A program made the translations under genes and the position numbers. A DNA stretch of 34,307 bases from Candidatus Nitrosocosmicus sp. (GTDB lineage: Archaea; Thermoproteota; Nitrososphaeria; Nitrososphaerales; Nitrososphaeraceae): assembly GCA_009379865.1 (NCBI GenBank), contig WHSX01000005.1:1-34307 (forward strand), written 5' to 3'. The notes under the pieces were generated by a model that was given only the letters and a program-made list of their open reading frames with translations, did no database searches and was not told the DNA's origin. Shown here one piece after another: positions 1 to 8,137 of this stretch. Positions within the stretch are counted from its first letter, which is position 1. The number at the start of each line of letters is the position of its first letter.

Positions 1-582
1 AATCAGAATTTTACCGCCATTATGCTCTGCTCTTTCATTTGGGGGAGTAGCAGTTAAATCAAATAAAAGGACAGGATTTATCAGCTCACCATTGACATAT
101 TCATAGCGATACAGTCTGTTGCCTAACGGGTCCACATTATTTTCAACATCACTGCCGTCTGCACCATCACCGGATTCAGTGTAAGACAAGAAAACATATG
201 TTTTTCCTTCCGGTTGTTTAGATGCTGCGATTCCTAAAAGCCCACGCTCTATGCTATTGGCTACGGACACGTCGAGTGCCAGCGTTTCCTGTACTTGGCC
301 GTTTAGTACCCTCTTTACAATACCTGTATTTTTTTCAGTAACTAAAGTATCGTTATTTCCAATAAAAGACATACTCGTAGGAAAATCAAGACCTTCCGTT
401 ATCTTTTCGACTGTAAGATTATCGTCATTTATGGTTGGCCCATAAGGGGACAGAGGTGCTTTAGCATAAGCCCCATAAGAAAACTGGATATACGATGAAA
501 ATGTTGAGGAAAAGATGATTAACATAAAAGTAAAAAAAGTCAAGACTTTGCGTTCATGCATGATTTTGTCAGTAAATACCAT
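1..582 (-). CDS. PQQ-dependent sugar dehydrogenase (glucose/sorbosone dehydrogenase type), C-terminus outside window
   Basis: The frame reads right to left from an ATG at 582 and is still open at base 1 after 194 codons, so only the N-terminal part is present. I translated it by hand. Residues about 10-30 form a hydrophobic signal or anchor segment. The following sequence has the opening beta-propeller blades of soluble quinoprotein sugar dehydrogenases: GLDFPTSMSF, a TEKNTGIVKRV strand, ERGLLGIA, a YVFLSYTES strand, NRLYRYEY, and near the window edge EHNGGKI, whose His lies in the conserved HNGG motif of the active-site region. Members oxidise sugars or related alcohols outside the cell using PQQ, but the substrate cannot be read from sequence. 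An in-frame ATG at 561 is an alternative start. Confidence 0.8.
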   Translation of the reverse strand, partial: MVFTDKIMHERKVLTFFTFMLIIFSSTFSSYIQFSYGAYAKAPLSPYGPTINDDNLTVEKITEGLDFPTSMSFIGNNDTLVTEKNTGIVKRVLNGQVQETLALDVSVANSIERGLLGIAASKQPEGKTYVFLSYTESGDGADGSDVENNVDPLGNRLYRYEYVNGELINPVLLFDLTATPPNERAEHNGGKILI

Positions 583-779
583 CGTTTTTGTAAACTAATT
601 AAGTTTATGAATGAATCTTAACAACGATAAGACTGTCATAATGAATATAAAGTTTAGTACAAAGATCTATTTCATAAAGGAATGATGAAAAGATGTTAAA
701 TTACTAGAATGAAGAATTACAAAAAATATACCACATCAAAGGATTGCTCGTCCCGTAAGGATCAACTTTTTCATAAACT

Positions 780-1151
780 TTATGATGTGGGAGCAGATTT
801 TGATGTGGTCGCCGTCACACTCTTGATTTCTTTTCTCTTCTCATACACTTTCCATTTATTTATCCAATCATTTAGTTGTTGTAAAATAGTCTCTAATTCT
901 TTCGTTCTAGGTGTTAAACTATACTCTACCCGAACGGGAATTTCTGAATAAATTTTTTTTGATATTAAACCTTCCCTTTCTAGCTCCAGTAATCTTTGAG
1001 ATAAAACTGTACTACTAATTTCTGGTATCAATCTTTTAAGTTCATTGAATCTGATTATTCCATTGGTGCTCAAATTCTTTAGAATGTGTAGTGACCATCT
1101 TTTTCCTAATACCTCCCATATGTCTACTACATCGCATTTTTCTTCTTTCAT
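780..1151 (-). CDS. HxlR-family winged-helix transcriptional regulator
   Basis: This 123-residue protein has the size and motif order of HxlR/DUF24 regulators. A Cys at position 6 precedes the first helix (DIWEVLGKRWSLHILKNL), followed by the recognition region FNELKRLIPEISSTVLSQRL and the wing (LISKKIYSEIPVRVEYSLT). HxlR proteins bind DNA as dimers, and several (YodB, HypR, QorR) sense quinones or electrophiles through the N-terminal Cys. The gene is divergent from a pirin gene with a 212-bp shared promoter region, a pairing that fits redox or quinone control. The C-terminal tail after about residue 105 is low in complexity. Family assignment is firm; the inducer is inference. Confidence 0.85.
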   Translation of the reverse strand: MKEEKCDVVDIWEVLGKRWSLHILKNLSTNGIIRFNELKRLIPEISSTVLSQRLLELEREGLISKKIYSEIPVRVEYSLTPRTKELETILQQLNDWINKWKVYEKRKEIKSVTATTSKSAPTS

Positions 1152-1317
1152 AAGAACTTCCTGTCCAAATTATAATAGCTTATCAGGTATTAAAATTTTA
1201 TAATCATATTGTAACTCTTGTATCAAATACCTCCCATACGATTTTGTCATCTTGTATCTTTATTTTAGGTAACAACCAAAAAATCACCAAATCATGTCTA
1301 ATACTAATAACTAACTA

Positions 1318-1331
1318 AGTAATAAATTACT
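1318..1331. promoter_or_regulatory. Palindrome in HxlR-pirin intergenic region, candidate operator
   Basis: AGTAAT-AA-ATTACT is a perfect 6-bp inverted repeat with a 2-bp centre, 33-46 bp upstream of the pirin start and 167 bp upstream of the HxlR start. Its position would overlap the pirin promoter. HxlR-type regulators use short AT-rich inverted repeats, so this is the best operator candidate between the two genes, but a 14-bp palindrome in AT-rich DNA can arise by chance. Confidence 0.35.
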
Positions 1332-1363
1332 ACTATGGTTATATACGAGATTAACGAAATAAC

Positions 1364-2290
1364 ATGGTGGAAAAAATACAACAGCAACAACTAGATCATA
1401 AGGAAGTTATCAACAAAAATCGTTCTATAAATAAAATAATAAACAGTCTAAAGACTACTGAAGGTGATGGGTTTATAGTTAATAGATCATTTCCTACCAA
1501 TTCTATATCTTTTATAGACCCCTTTTTACTTCTCGATGAAATGGGCCCTATGAATTTCAAACCTGGGGAAGCAAAGGGGGCACCAGATCATCCACATAGA
1601 GGATTTGAAACAGTAACATATTTGATAGGGGGTATTTTTGAACATAAGGATTCGTCAGGGAATTCAGGAAAGCTCAATGCCGGAGATATTCAATGGATGA
1701 CTGCCGGATCAGGAGTAATACATTCAGAGATGCCCGAAGTGGAGTTCAGTAAGAAAGGGGGAAGATTACACGGATTTCAATTGTGGGTAAATTTGCCTCA
1801 GAAAGATAAAATGACCACTCCATATTATCAAGACATTCCTTCTTCAGAAATTCCCGTTGTCAAATTATTAGAGGATAGTGGACATGTAAAGGTAATTGCT
1901 GGAGAGGCTTTTGACGTCGAATCAGCCATTAGGACAAAAATTCCAATTCAGTATTTGCACTTTACCTTAAACCCAGGGTCTGAAATTATACATCTTATTC
2001 AAAGTAACTATAATGCGTTTGTATATGTCATATCAGGTGAAGGTACTTTTGGAGATGATGAAAAATATGCAAAAAGAGGAAATGTAATTATTTTTAATAG
2101 TGACGGGGAGAACATAAAGATAAAGTCATCCAAAGATGCTAATGAACCATTACAATTTCTTTTCATTGCAGGTGTACCACTAAACGAACCGATAGCAAGA
2201 TATGGTCCTTTTGTAATGAATACAAAACAGGAGATATATCAGGCAATCGAAGATTATAGGAATGGTAAATTAGGTGTTATTACTCATTAA
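1364..2290 (+). CDS. Pirin family protein (bicupin)
   Basis: The 308-residue protein has the pirin N-terminal cupin with the four metal ligands in standard spacing: H76 and H78 in DHPHRGFET, and H120 and E122 in GVIHSEMP. The second cupin follows (about residues 190-290; YVISGEGTFG, then FLFIAGVPLNEPIARYGPFVMN). Pirins bind Fe(II); some have quercetinase or quinone-related activity and others act as redox sensors. Length is close to the family norm of about 290. The ATG at 1364 follows an AT-rich stretch with no obvious Shine-Dalgarno. The divergent HxlR gene is the likely regulator (inference). Confidence 0.9.
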   Translation: MVEKIQQQQLDHKEVINKNRSINKIINSLKTTEGDGFIVNRSFPTNSISFIDPFLLLDEMGPMNFKPGEAKGAPDHPHRGFETVTYLIGGIFEHKDSSGNSGKLNAGDIQWMTAGSGVIHSEMPEVEFSKKGGRLHGFQLWVNLPQKDKMTTPYYQDIPSSEIPVVKLLEDSGHVKVIAGEAFDVESAIRTKIPIQYLHFTLNPGSEIIHLIQSNYNAFVYVISGEGTFGDDEKYAKRGNVIIFNSDGENIKIKSSKDANEPLQFLFIAGVPLNEPIARYGPFVMNTKQEIYQAIEDYRNGKLGVITH

Positions 2291-2904
2291 AACTTGTCGT
2301 AAGAGACGACCTACTTACTCAATATGTGGATCCTATCTTAATTTTGTATCATGAAAATAAATAGCTAGGTAATATAAATAAAAATAAACCAAAGTATGAT
2401 GATTACTGATATGTTATAAGTTAATTTTCTAGTTATTAGTTACTAGGATATTTGCGAAAGTAACGCTAATTGACTAGAGAAACACTGATTATTTCTTTTA
2501 CCCTTTGGGAATGATCAATTTAGGTAGCCTCATCGGACAAAGGTTTGCAAAAGGCGATATGACAAATTTATACAAACTTGATTTTCTTTAACCAAAATAA
2601 GGTAAATGAATTGAAGATCTAGATGTTCTAGTCATGTTATATCACATTCTATTCCATTCCATGTTACCTTTTTTCTCAAAAAATGGTCTCACTATTAATG
2701 ATTTTTTTACTTTCTTAGTATCTTTTTATAGAAAATGGAATTTAAGTAAGTTAGCATATGACTGCAAAATGCAAGGGAATAATTAATGCAATATTTGACA
2801 TGCAAATTTAGGATGTAAAATCAGGTAGGTTATAGAATTGTTTTACTGTTTTTTTTGCTCGATAATCTAAATATTCTGATTATTTAATGTGAAATATAAT
2901 TAAG
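2291..2904. other. Intergenic, no gene recognised
   Basis: About 610 bp of AT-rich DNA with stops in all frames at short intervals. A small hairpin (GTCGT-AAGAG-ACGAC) lies just after the pirin stop codon, around 2296-2310, without a strong T run. I see no RNA gene or convincing remnant here. Confidence 0.6.
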
Positions 2905-3181
2905 ATGTCTATAATAAAAAATAAATCAATGATTCTTGCAGTAGTAATTGCTTTTACTACTGGACTGCCGGTTGTAGGTGCATTGAATGTGAACACCGAT
3001 AACCAAAGTGTTTTTGCAAAAAAGATCAAATCAAACAACTCGACCCAAGGAGTTTTACAAGATCAGTTACTGGACAATCTAGCGAAGTATTCTCTGAAAA
3101 TGGAGATTCTACAGCATCAGGCAACAACGTTGCTTTGTCTTCAACTTGAATGATGGTAACAACGCATTAGGCCAACAATAG
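2905..3181 (+). pseudogene. Small secreted protein, coding frame broken twice
   Basis: The ATG at 2905 opens a frame with a signal-peptide-like start (basic residues, then a hydrophobic stretch ILAVVIAFTTGLPVVGA) and a mature part beginning NVNTDNQSVFAKK. After about base 3066 the natural continuation moves to another frame (GQSSEVFSENGDSTASGNN), and near 3131 to the third (FNLNDGNNALGQQ, then TAG at 3179-3181). Restoring one base at each point gives a 92-residue secreted Ser/Asn/Gln-rich protein. The uncorrected frame runs to 3153 but ends in an unlikely Leu/Gln-rich tail. Either the gene is decayed or the assembly has two single-base deletions. Function unknown. Confidence 0.6.
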
Positions 3182-3214
3182 AATAGTCTGGATTTCTAGA
3201 CTATTTGATTTTTT
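3182..3214 (+). terminator. Hairpin plus T-tract terminator
   Basis: An 8-bp perfect inverted repeat, AATAGTCT (3182-3189) and AGACTATT (3198-3205), with an 8-nt loop is followed by TGATTTTTT. It starts directly after the TAG of the broken secreted-protein gene, which fits a transcript end and supports TAG 3179-3181 as the original stop. Confidence 0.6.
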
Positions 3215-3411
3215 ATTCATACATGTTGGTTTATTAATATAGTAATTGATTTCTCCTCGCTTTTTTCTTAAATTTTGATAAATGGAAGAGTAATGAAGGC
3301 ATCAATAAGGTCTCAAGTTGCCTCCCATGTTTTTGTATCTTCAAAGATATCAATAAATCCGTTTGGATAATATTGCTTTCATTCAGTCATAAACACTCTT
3401 CAATAGACGAT

Positions 3412-3824
3412 ACTTATCGCATGATTGTAGCCTTATTACTCCCCAAATATCATATTAGGTTTGACTGGATGAAATTCTTTGCACTATTGAGTTCCGAGTA
3501 GTATTATTGAATTGCTCTAATACTTATTTAATACTGATCTAGATTTTCGTTTTTGATTCCATAAATCAAGAAAAATTCTGAGTAATATACATGATTGATT
3601 GAACGTACACATCAAATAGATATGTTTGTTACTAAAACAGTAATCAAGGCATCATTTTAGGTACGGATGACCTACTCAGGATTTTGTTACATATTGCTGC
3701 AAGAAGTGCTATGTGAACTTATGTCATGATTGTAGCCTTTCTTACCGATTAAAAGTCAACCAATGGGTTTATTGGAACTTTTCTGTAACTTTAGGTAGTG
3801 TTTTATTTAATACTGATCTGGATT
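3412..3824 (+). repeat. Two degenerate copies of a decayed gene segment
   Basis: Two blocks occur in the same order twice. Block 1 (core CATGATTGTAGCCTT) is at 3412-3434 and 3717-3739, 23 nt with two differences. Block 2 (core TTATTTAATACTGATCT) is at 3524-3545 and 3803-3824, 22 nt with one difference. The distance between blocks differs (about 90 versus 64 bp), as expected for an old duplication with later deletions. The downstream copy still has an open zinc-finger-like frame (3671-3835); the upstream copy is broken by stops. Confidence 0.55.
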
Positions 3825-3835
3825 CTCAAAAATGA
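3671..3835 (+). pseudogene. Headless zinc-finger-like gene fragment
   Basis: An open frame of 54 codons runs from just after a TGA at 3668 to a TGA at 3833-3835, with no ATG at its head. It contains YCCKKCYVNLCHDC, four well-spaced cysteines in the style of a C-x2-C...C-x2-C zinc finger, and ends VLFNTDLDSQK. The same ending and the HDCSL segment recur in the upstream degenerate copy near 3412-3545. The absence of a plausible start and the presence of a second broken copy argue for decay. A GTG at 3713 is the only obvious in-frame start and would remove half the cysteines. Confidence 0.45.
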
Positions 3836-4398
3836 GATTTGGTTCTCGGTCTGTGGTGTGAAACAAAATTACAAAAATGAACAAGTTTTTTATGAATTAT
3901 TCCATGGATCCGAGTGTAAGTCAGATATTATCAGGAGATAGAATTAAGGCTCAAATTTTCTATGGGATTTTGTGGGTTTTTTTTATGATTCAACGAATCT
4001 AACCATCTGAATTGGATTTAGACATAATTGTATCCAAAGCGTTTTAAATTGTTCCATATCACAACCATTATGATCCCAAAAACCTAAGAAAGTTCAACGC
4101 TAATAATTGAGCTACAACTATTATTGAACCAATTAGAAATTCAAGAAAATTATTATCTTATCAATGAAAAATCGGTTTCATTTCTTTTAGTGTTGTCTGC
4201 AATTATGGACTGGTTATTACGTGTGTTAATAAAGAGCGAATTAATTAACCTATACAAAGATGCAATGATATGTGAATGTATCAATCATTCCATGATTTTC
4301 AGTGACTAAATGTTGTATCCATGGTAATAGAAGCATAATTTGATTTTCTATATTATGAAACAATTTATATATTAGGCTAGGTTAATTAGGCCATACTA
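3836..4398. other. Intergenic, no convincing gene
   Basis: About 560 bp of AT-rich DNA. A 61-codon frame at 4124-4309 has an atypical composition and no motif, and I do not accept it as a gene. An AT-rich stretch (CAATTTATATATTAGG) near 4360-4376, 20-40 bp before the next start codon, fits a TATA box. Confidence 0.5.
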
Positions 4399-4602
4399 AT
4401 GTCTATTACCAACCACCAGCAATCTTTATCATCATCGTCACTCATAAATGAAAATGAAGAAAGCGAATCTGAAGACAATTTTATAACCTATATTTGCGAA
4501 AACACTGATGGAATACTTGATTCAATCGACCAAATGACTTTTGCATTAAATGAGACGGCCATAAGATATGGTCCTATCGTAGTCCTCAAAGATGCACCAT
4601 AG
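4399..4602 (+). CDS. Small acidic protein, unknown
   Basis: A 67-residue protein with a Ser-rich then Glu-rich N-terminus (LSSSSLINENEESESEDN) and a better-ordered C-terminal half (FITYICENTDGILDSIDQMTF). It has one Cys and no membrane segment. A TATA-like sequence lies 20-40 bp upstream, suggesting a leaderless transcript. The next gene starts 22 bp downstream on the same strand, so they may be co-transcribed. I do not recognise the family. Confidence 0.5.
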   Translation: MSITNHQQSLSSSSLINENEESESEDNFITYICENTDGILDSIDQMTFALNETAIRYGPIVVLKDAP

Positions 4603-4624
4603 TATTAGGAAGTAACTAATAAAA

Positions 4625-4906
4625 TTGGTATTGCCTACTAAAACCACTTCTACTAATACATCAAATTCTACTTCATCAGGGAAGCATCCTATTCAGGAAG
4701 ATAAAGCAGACGAGGTTAAGGCCCTTATAGCTAGATATGTTTTATTAAAAATTGAACAAAAGAAAATCGAATCAAAGTTGTCTGATATAGCAAAGTATTA
4801 TGATGATGAATCTCTCAGAACTATATTTGAACCCATAGGCGAATCAATGATGGGCATTATCGGTTTGGAGCTTCCATCCAATAGAAAAAGAGAAAATAAT
4901 GGCTAA
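4625..4906 (+). CDS. Small helical protein, unknown
   Basis: A 93-residue protein with a TTG start. Residues 1-27 are Thr/Ser/Asn-rich and probably disordered. Residues 28-65 (EVKALIARYVLLKIEQKKIESKL is contained here) look like a long amphipathic helix or short coiled coil, and the end is a basic tail. It follows the preceding small acidic gene by 22 bp. A second in-frame TTG at 4631 is possible. No family recognised. Confidence 0.5.
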   Translation: MVLPTKTTSTNTSNSTSSGKHPIQEDKADEVKALIARYVLLKIEQKKIESKLSDIAKYYDDESLRTIFEPIGESMMGIIGLELPSNRKRENNG

Positions 4907-4981
4907 TTAAGGTATTTGATGAAAATGAATTATAAAACATAATATTGCTTTTCTTACCATTTTATTTACTATAATCTAGAA

Positions 4982-5233
4982 TCATTTCTTCGACTTTAAC
5001 AAATTATAAAAACTTAATTTTCCTCTATTATTTTTTCTTCTGCTCTTTTGGAGTGGATTTTTTCCTGCTTTTGGCATAATCTTTCCCTTCATCAACCTGA
5101 AACCGCAAATAGTACAATTGCCTTCAATTGTCGCCATATTATTTGCTAGTTTAACAAATTTGATATCCGATAAATTTACACTAATCTTACATGCTGTACA
5201 ATAAGTAGAATATTTAGAAATGGTGTCAGTCAA
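4982..5233 (-). CDS. Zinc-ribbon protein, DUF5679-like
   Basis: An 83-residue protein with two Cys pairs, YCTACKI (about 11-16) and GNCTICGF (about 38-43), separated by a central strand region with ATIEGNC, the pattern I associate with DUF5679-type zinc ribbons. The C-terminal third is strongly basic (GKNPLQKSRRKNNRGK) and may bind nucleic acid. It is transcribed in the same direction as the ferritin-like gene, whose stop lies 67 bp upstream of this start. Metal binding is a reasonable prediction; function is unknown. Confidence 0.65.
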   Translation of the reverse strand: MTDTISKYSTYCTACKISVNLSDIKFVKLANNMATIEGNCTICGFRLMKGKIMPKAGKNPLQKSRRKNNRGKLSFYNLLKSKK

Positions 5234-5300
5234 TCTGACTAAGTACTTTTACAATATATTTATATCATTGTTTTAAGTCAAAAAATAAAAGAAAAATATT

Positions 5301-5795
5301 TTATTGGATTTCTAGCTTTGCCAAAATATCTTCTATGTTTTGTTCATCTTCTAACTCTGCATCTAATAATTCTAATGCAAGATGATATGTTGCATGGTCC
5401 TTATCTTTTACATTATTTGCCAAATCATTATAATGTTTAATTACAGCCCTTTCAAATTCTAATGCTTTTTCTAATGCACTTCTAAGTGTTAAATATCTTG
5501 AAGGTTGCAACTTTCCGAGGCCACTGTCTTGTTCCCATTGTGATGGTTCATCGGTTGGTTGTGTTTCTAACTGCATTAACCTGAATGCAACTTTTTTTGC
5601 ATGTCCTAATTCTTCCTTTGCTCTATCTTCAAAGAAACCCTGATGTAATACTCCTAATCCTTCTATATTCTGTGATACGAACCAAAAGTAATGAAATGCA
5701 GATAATTCGGCGCCATATGCTTTTTTGAGCATATGTACTGTACCTTCAACACCAGGCCCAGCTATTTCTTTAGACATTTTACCCATATTGATCAA
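5301..5795 (-). CDS. Ferritin-like (Dps/bacterioferritin-type) protein
   Basis: A 164-residue four-helix protein with ferritin-like iron ligands in order: an early Glu in the first helix (YGAELSAFHYF), E-x2-H in the second (EELGHAKKVA), a Glu in the third (EFERAVIKHY) and E-x2-E in the last (DAELEDEQNIEDIL). Such proteins oxidise Fe(II) and store the ferric mineral, some protecting DNA from peroxide. No Cys pair of the DPS-like (DPSL) type is present. A TATA box at about 5811-5822 suggests transcription starting near 5790, so translation may begin at the second or third Met (5786 or 5777). A 21-bp tandem repeat lies 59-116 bp upstream. Confidence 0.8.
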   Translation of the reverse strand: MINMGKMSKEIAGPGVEGTVHMLKKAYGAELSAFHYFWFVSQNIEGLGVLHQGFFEDRAKEELGHAKKVAFRLMQLETQPTDEPSQWEQDSGLGKLQPSRYLTLRSALEKALEFERAVIKHYNDLANNVKDKDHATYHLALELLDAELEDEQNIEDILAKLEIQ

Positions 5796-5810
5796 ATATA
5801 TTACACAGTT

Positions 5811-5822
5811 CTTTTATATAAA
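5811..5822 (-). promoter_or_regulatory. TATA box of ferritin-like gene
   Basis: Read on the minus strand, TTTATATAAAAG lies 16-27 bp before the ATG at 5795 and closer to the expected 25-30 bp if a downstream Met is used. It is the best archaeal TATA match in this spacer and points to a nearly leaderless transcript. Confidence 0.5.
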
Positions 5823-5853
5823 TATTTCAATATTATATGAAATTTTATAAAAA

Positions 5854-5911
5854 ATTAGTACAGATTAATGAAATATTAGTACAAATTAACGAAATATTAG
5901 TACAAATTAAT
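5854..5911. repeat. 21-bp tandem repeat upstream of ferritin-like gene
   Basis: The unit ATTAGTACAAATTAA-cGAAAT repeats at 5854-5874, 5875-5895 and partly at 5896-5911, with only one or two differences between copies. The 21-bp period is two helical turns, so bound proteins would sit on the same face of the DNA. It lies just upstream of the TATA box, where archaeal activators usually bind. A related single copy (17 of 21 bases) occurs at 8815-8835 before another minus-strand frame. Confidence 0.7.
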
Positions 5912-6590
5912 ACATTCATTACTTTCCATGCTTAATTCCTTCAAACTTATTCTACATTCAATTCAAATACAAAATTAGTCAATCATGTACAGCTAATCAA
6001 GTATTCTTTGATTATTTCTTGTCTTGATACAATGAGGTTTACAATATATCTTCATAAAATCTTTGCAAAAAGAATTTACGAGGCTGCAATTCTTTGAAAC
6101 CAATGTTCATTTAACAGAATTTCCTGTCAGCATCTCCTGCGTTCCAGTTAACCCCCATGATATTTAATTCCGAATATTTAAAAATACTATTAGATGGCTT
6201 TCAGTAATTTTTAAAATTTAGAATCGAAACCGATAATAAAGATCATTATTAAATAGTACTGGCAATTTACAGTTATTCCTTGATTGCAGTATATTACCTG
6301 AGTAGTAAAAGCTCTATCTATGTTATTAGTCTCATAATAGACTATTTGGAATGAAGAGATTTCGGATCAGAATCGAAATAAGAACATGATCAACTCTTAT
6401 AATTCTAAATTAATTCTATACGTTTATCATACAGTCAATCCTAACATTCCTTCTCCATCACTTCAATTAGCAAGAGTGATTACTTTGATAAGGAACAAAT
6501 GAGTTTCTTTCATGATATTGAACTAAACGTTAGTCTCATAATTGAGATTGAAATCATTATTTAAATAATATTCTAATTTTAATTAAGAAG
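5912..6590. other. Intergenic with a 13-bp direct repeat
   Basis: About 680 bp without a recognisable gene. TTAGTCTCATAAT occurs at 6326-6338 and again at 6530-6542; each copy is followed by a short complement (AGACT or TGAGA), making small hairpins. The second copy is about 50 bp before the next start. A TATA-like TATTTAAATAATA near 6559-6571 fits leaderless transcription of the gene at 6591. Confidence 0.5.
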
Positions 6591-7181
6591 ATGTCTACAT
6601 CGAACAAAACCGATACTGCGGCGGAATCTACCTCTAGTAATGTAAGTAAGGAGATAACGGTTGAAAAAGACGCAGGTAAAAATGGACCTGAATTGATGAA
6701 ATTAAAAGAATTAAAATTTTATGAATTAATTGATTGGTTAAAAAAATGGGGCTATGAAGCAAAGGATACCACTAAGGAAAATAAAACTGAAGGCATCGAA
6801 TTTCAAGCACAAATATCTCCACAATTGCCTTATTCGTCGGGGTTATCTACCCCATTCTTTTTGGAATTTCAAAAGGATTTAGATGATGGCTTTATAATCC
6901 GAACAACCTTTGAACTGGACAAAAATATTGAAAGCCAAATTACTGGGAAAGAACTAGATTTAACATATATCGAGTTAGACAGTCTCATATTACCGAAGAA
7001 TATTTCTATGATCAAGTCTCACCCGTTAATTAGCTTATACAAAGTTATATTTTATGATGGTTTGAGTAAACAGTTCTTTTTAGATGCTATTACTGCTCTG
7101 ATTAGTTCAATGTCAATTGTAATCGGAAAATGGAACCAAAAAAGTCATGAAAAGTCTCAACAAGTTGACTTAACTAAATAA
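6591..7181 (+). CDS. Conserved-looking hypothetical protein, possibly DUF2299-like
   Basis: A 196-residue protein with a Ser/Thr-rich leader of about 35 residues, then a compact domain: a helix with LIDWLKKWGYEAKD, alternating strands (EGIEFQAQISPQL; FFLEFQKDLDDGFIIRTTFEL) and C-terminal helices (FFLDAITALISSMSIVIGKW). The order of an N-terminal helix with W...G-Y followed by beta strands resembles archaeal DUF2299 proteins, but I cannot confirm it. No signal peptide; likely cytoplasmic. A TATA-like element about 25 bp upstream supports the ATG at 6591. Stands alone. Confidence 0.65.
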   Translation: MSTSNKTDTAAESTSSNVSKEITVEKDAGKNGPELMKLKELKFYELIDWLKKWGYEAKDTTKENKTEGIEFQAQISPQLPYSSGLSTPFFLEFQKDLDDGFIIRTTFELDKNIESQITGKELDLTYIELDSLILPKNISMIKSHPLISLYKVIFYDGLSKQFFLDAITALISSMSIVIGKWNQKSHEKSQQVDLTK

Positions 7182-7305
7182 GTGCATGGAAATAACAGAA
7201 TATGGTTTACCATCCGAGGACTATTGTGTTCTTTTGTTTAGAACTGAAGTGAATTAGTAAGATCAAAAGATAGAAATAGTTATTTCCACATATCTTACAT
7301 ATTCA

Positions 7306-7589
7306 TTATTTCTTTCCCTTTTTCTTATAGTCTTGGTTTTTGACTTCTATGAGTGCATCTAGGTTTGCCACTAGAGTTCAACATAAATTAGAGAATTCCA
7401 TATTTTTCTCCAGGTTCAGTGACTAGATTGTTCTTTAATTCATGGTTGTGATGCAGTACTACCTTGTAATCAATTTTGATCGCATTGGCAGGTTGATTGA
7501 GGTTGTATGATTGTTGAATAATATTGTCAGATTTATTTTTTCAACATTTTCCATCCATATTAATCAACAATGCTGTAACATTGGATTTT
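7306..7589 (-). pseudogene. Decayed gene, coding segments in three frames
   Basis: Reading the minus strand, three protein-like segments follow one another in different frames: NVTALLINMDGK (about 7589-7545), a 51-codon segment NKSDNIIQQSYNLNQPANA...HHNHELKNNLVTEPGEKYGIL (7540-7388, then TAA), and LVANLDALIEVKNQ...KKKGKK ending in TAA at 7306-7308. Each joins the next with a shift of one or two bases. Continuous protein-like composition across three frames is typical of a gene inactivated by indels. No family recognised; no start identified with confidence. Confidence 0.45.
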
Positions 7590-7723
7590 TAATGTTAGCT
7601 TATTAATAATGACAAAACCTGTTCAATTTAATCAGACAATTATCTTTATCATATATCATGATCAAACCTACCATCTTACGTTTAGGACAATACAATAATT
7701 AGGAGACGTCGTTATTTTATCTT

Positions 7724-8005
7724 GTGAAATTAAAAGTACATAGATTTGATCCTGGACCTAATGAACAAAGTCCCTTTACCCTTCTCTTAACCAAGGGAAC
7801 AAAGGTAATTGGTTACAATTTCAGCATGGATCAACAAGATACGCTAGTTTGCATTGAAGATGATTCTATAAGTGAAAAAGAAAAAAGAACTTTTCAATGG
7901 ATCATGGATGGTGATATAATAGAGAATCTAGAGGATTATAAATATCTCGGAACAAGGAATGGTTATCGGTATTTATTTGAAATTACAGGAAAAGAGGTAG
8001 AATGA
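7724..8005 (+). CDS. Small hypothetical protein
   Basis: A 93-residue acidic protein with a GTG start. It begins with beta-rich sequence (KLKVHRFDPGPNEQSPFTLLL), then a Gly-containing strand pair (KVIGYNFSM, TLVCIEDDS) and a helical segment with IMDGDIIENLEDYKYLG. No signal or membrane segment. AGGAGA about 18 bp upstream is too far for a normal ribosome site. It looks like a compact alpha/beta domain, but I do not recognise it. Confidence 0.5.
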   Translation: MKLKVHRFDPGPNEQSPFTLLLTKGTKVIGYNFSMDQQDTLVCIEDDSISEKEKRTFQWIMDGDIIENLEDYKYLGTRNGYRYLFEITGKEVE

Positions 8006-8137
8006 TTTATTGTAGTTTACTTTGCCTAATGCACTCTTTAAATTATATATATAACTTAATAATTATAGAATCTAGTTTATGATGTGATTTATAATATGAG
8101 AGTATTTGCATTACTAAAAAAAGATATTTGTTTTGTA

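Noticed and set aside
251-445. 64-codon plus-strand frame inside the sugar dehydrogenase
   Set aside because: It is the antisense shadow of the minus-strand gene, which has clear beta-propeller motifs.
4124-4309. 61-codon plus-strand frame
   Set aside because: Atypical composition, no motif, starts from a TTG in a spacer with decayed DNA; likely chance.
5854-5911. CRISPR array
   Set aside because: Repeats are directly adjacent with no spacers, and no cas genes are present.
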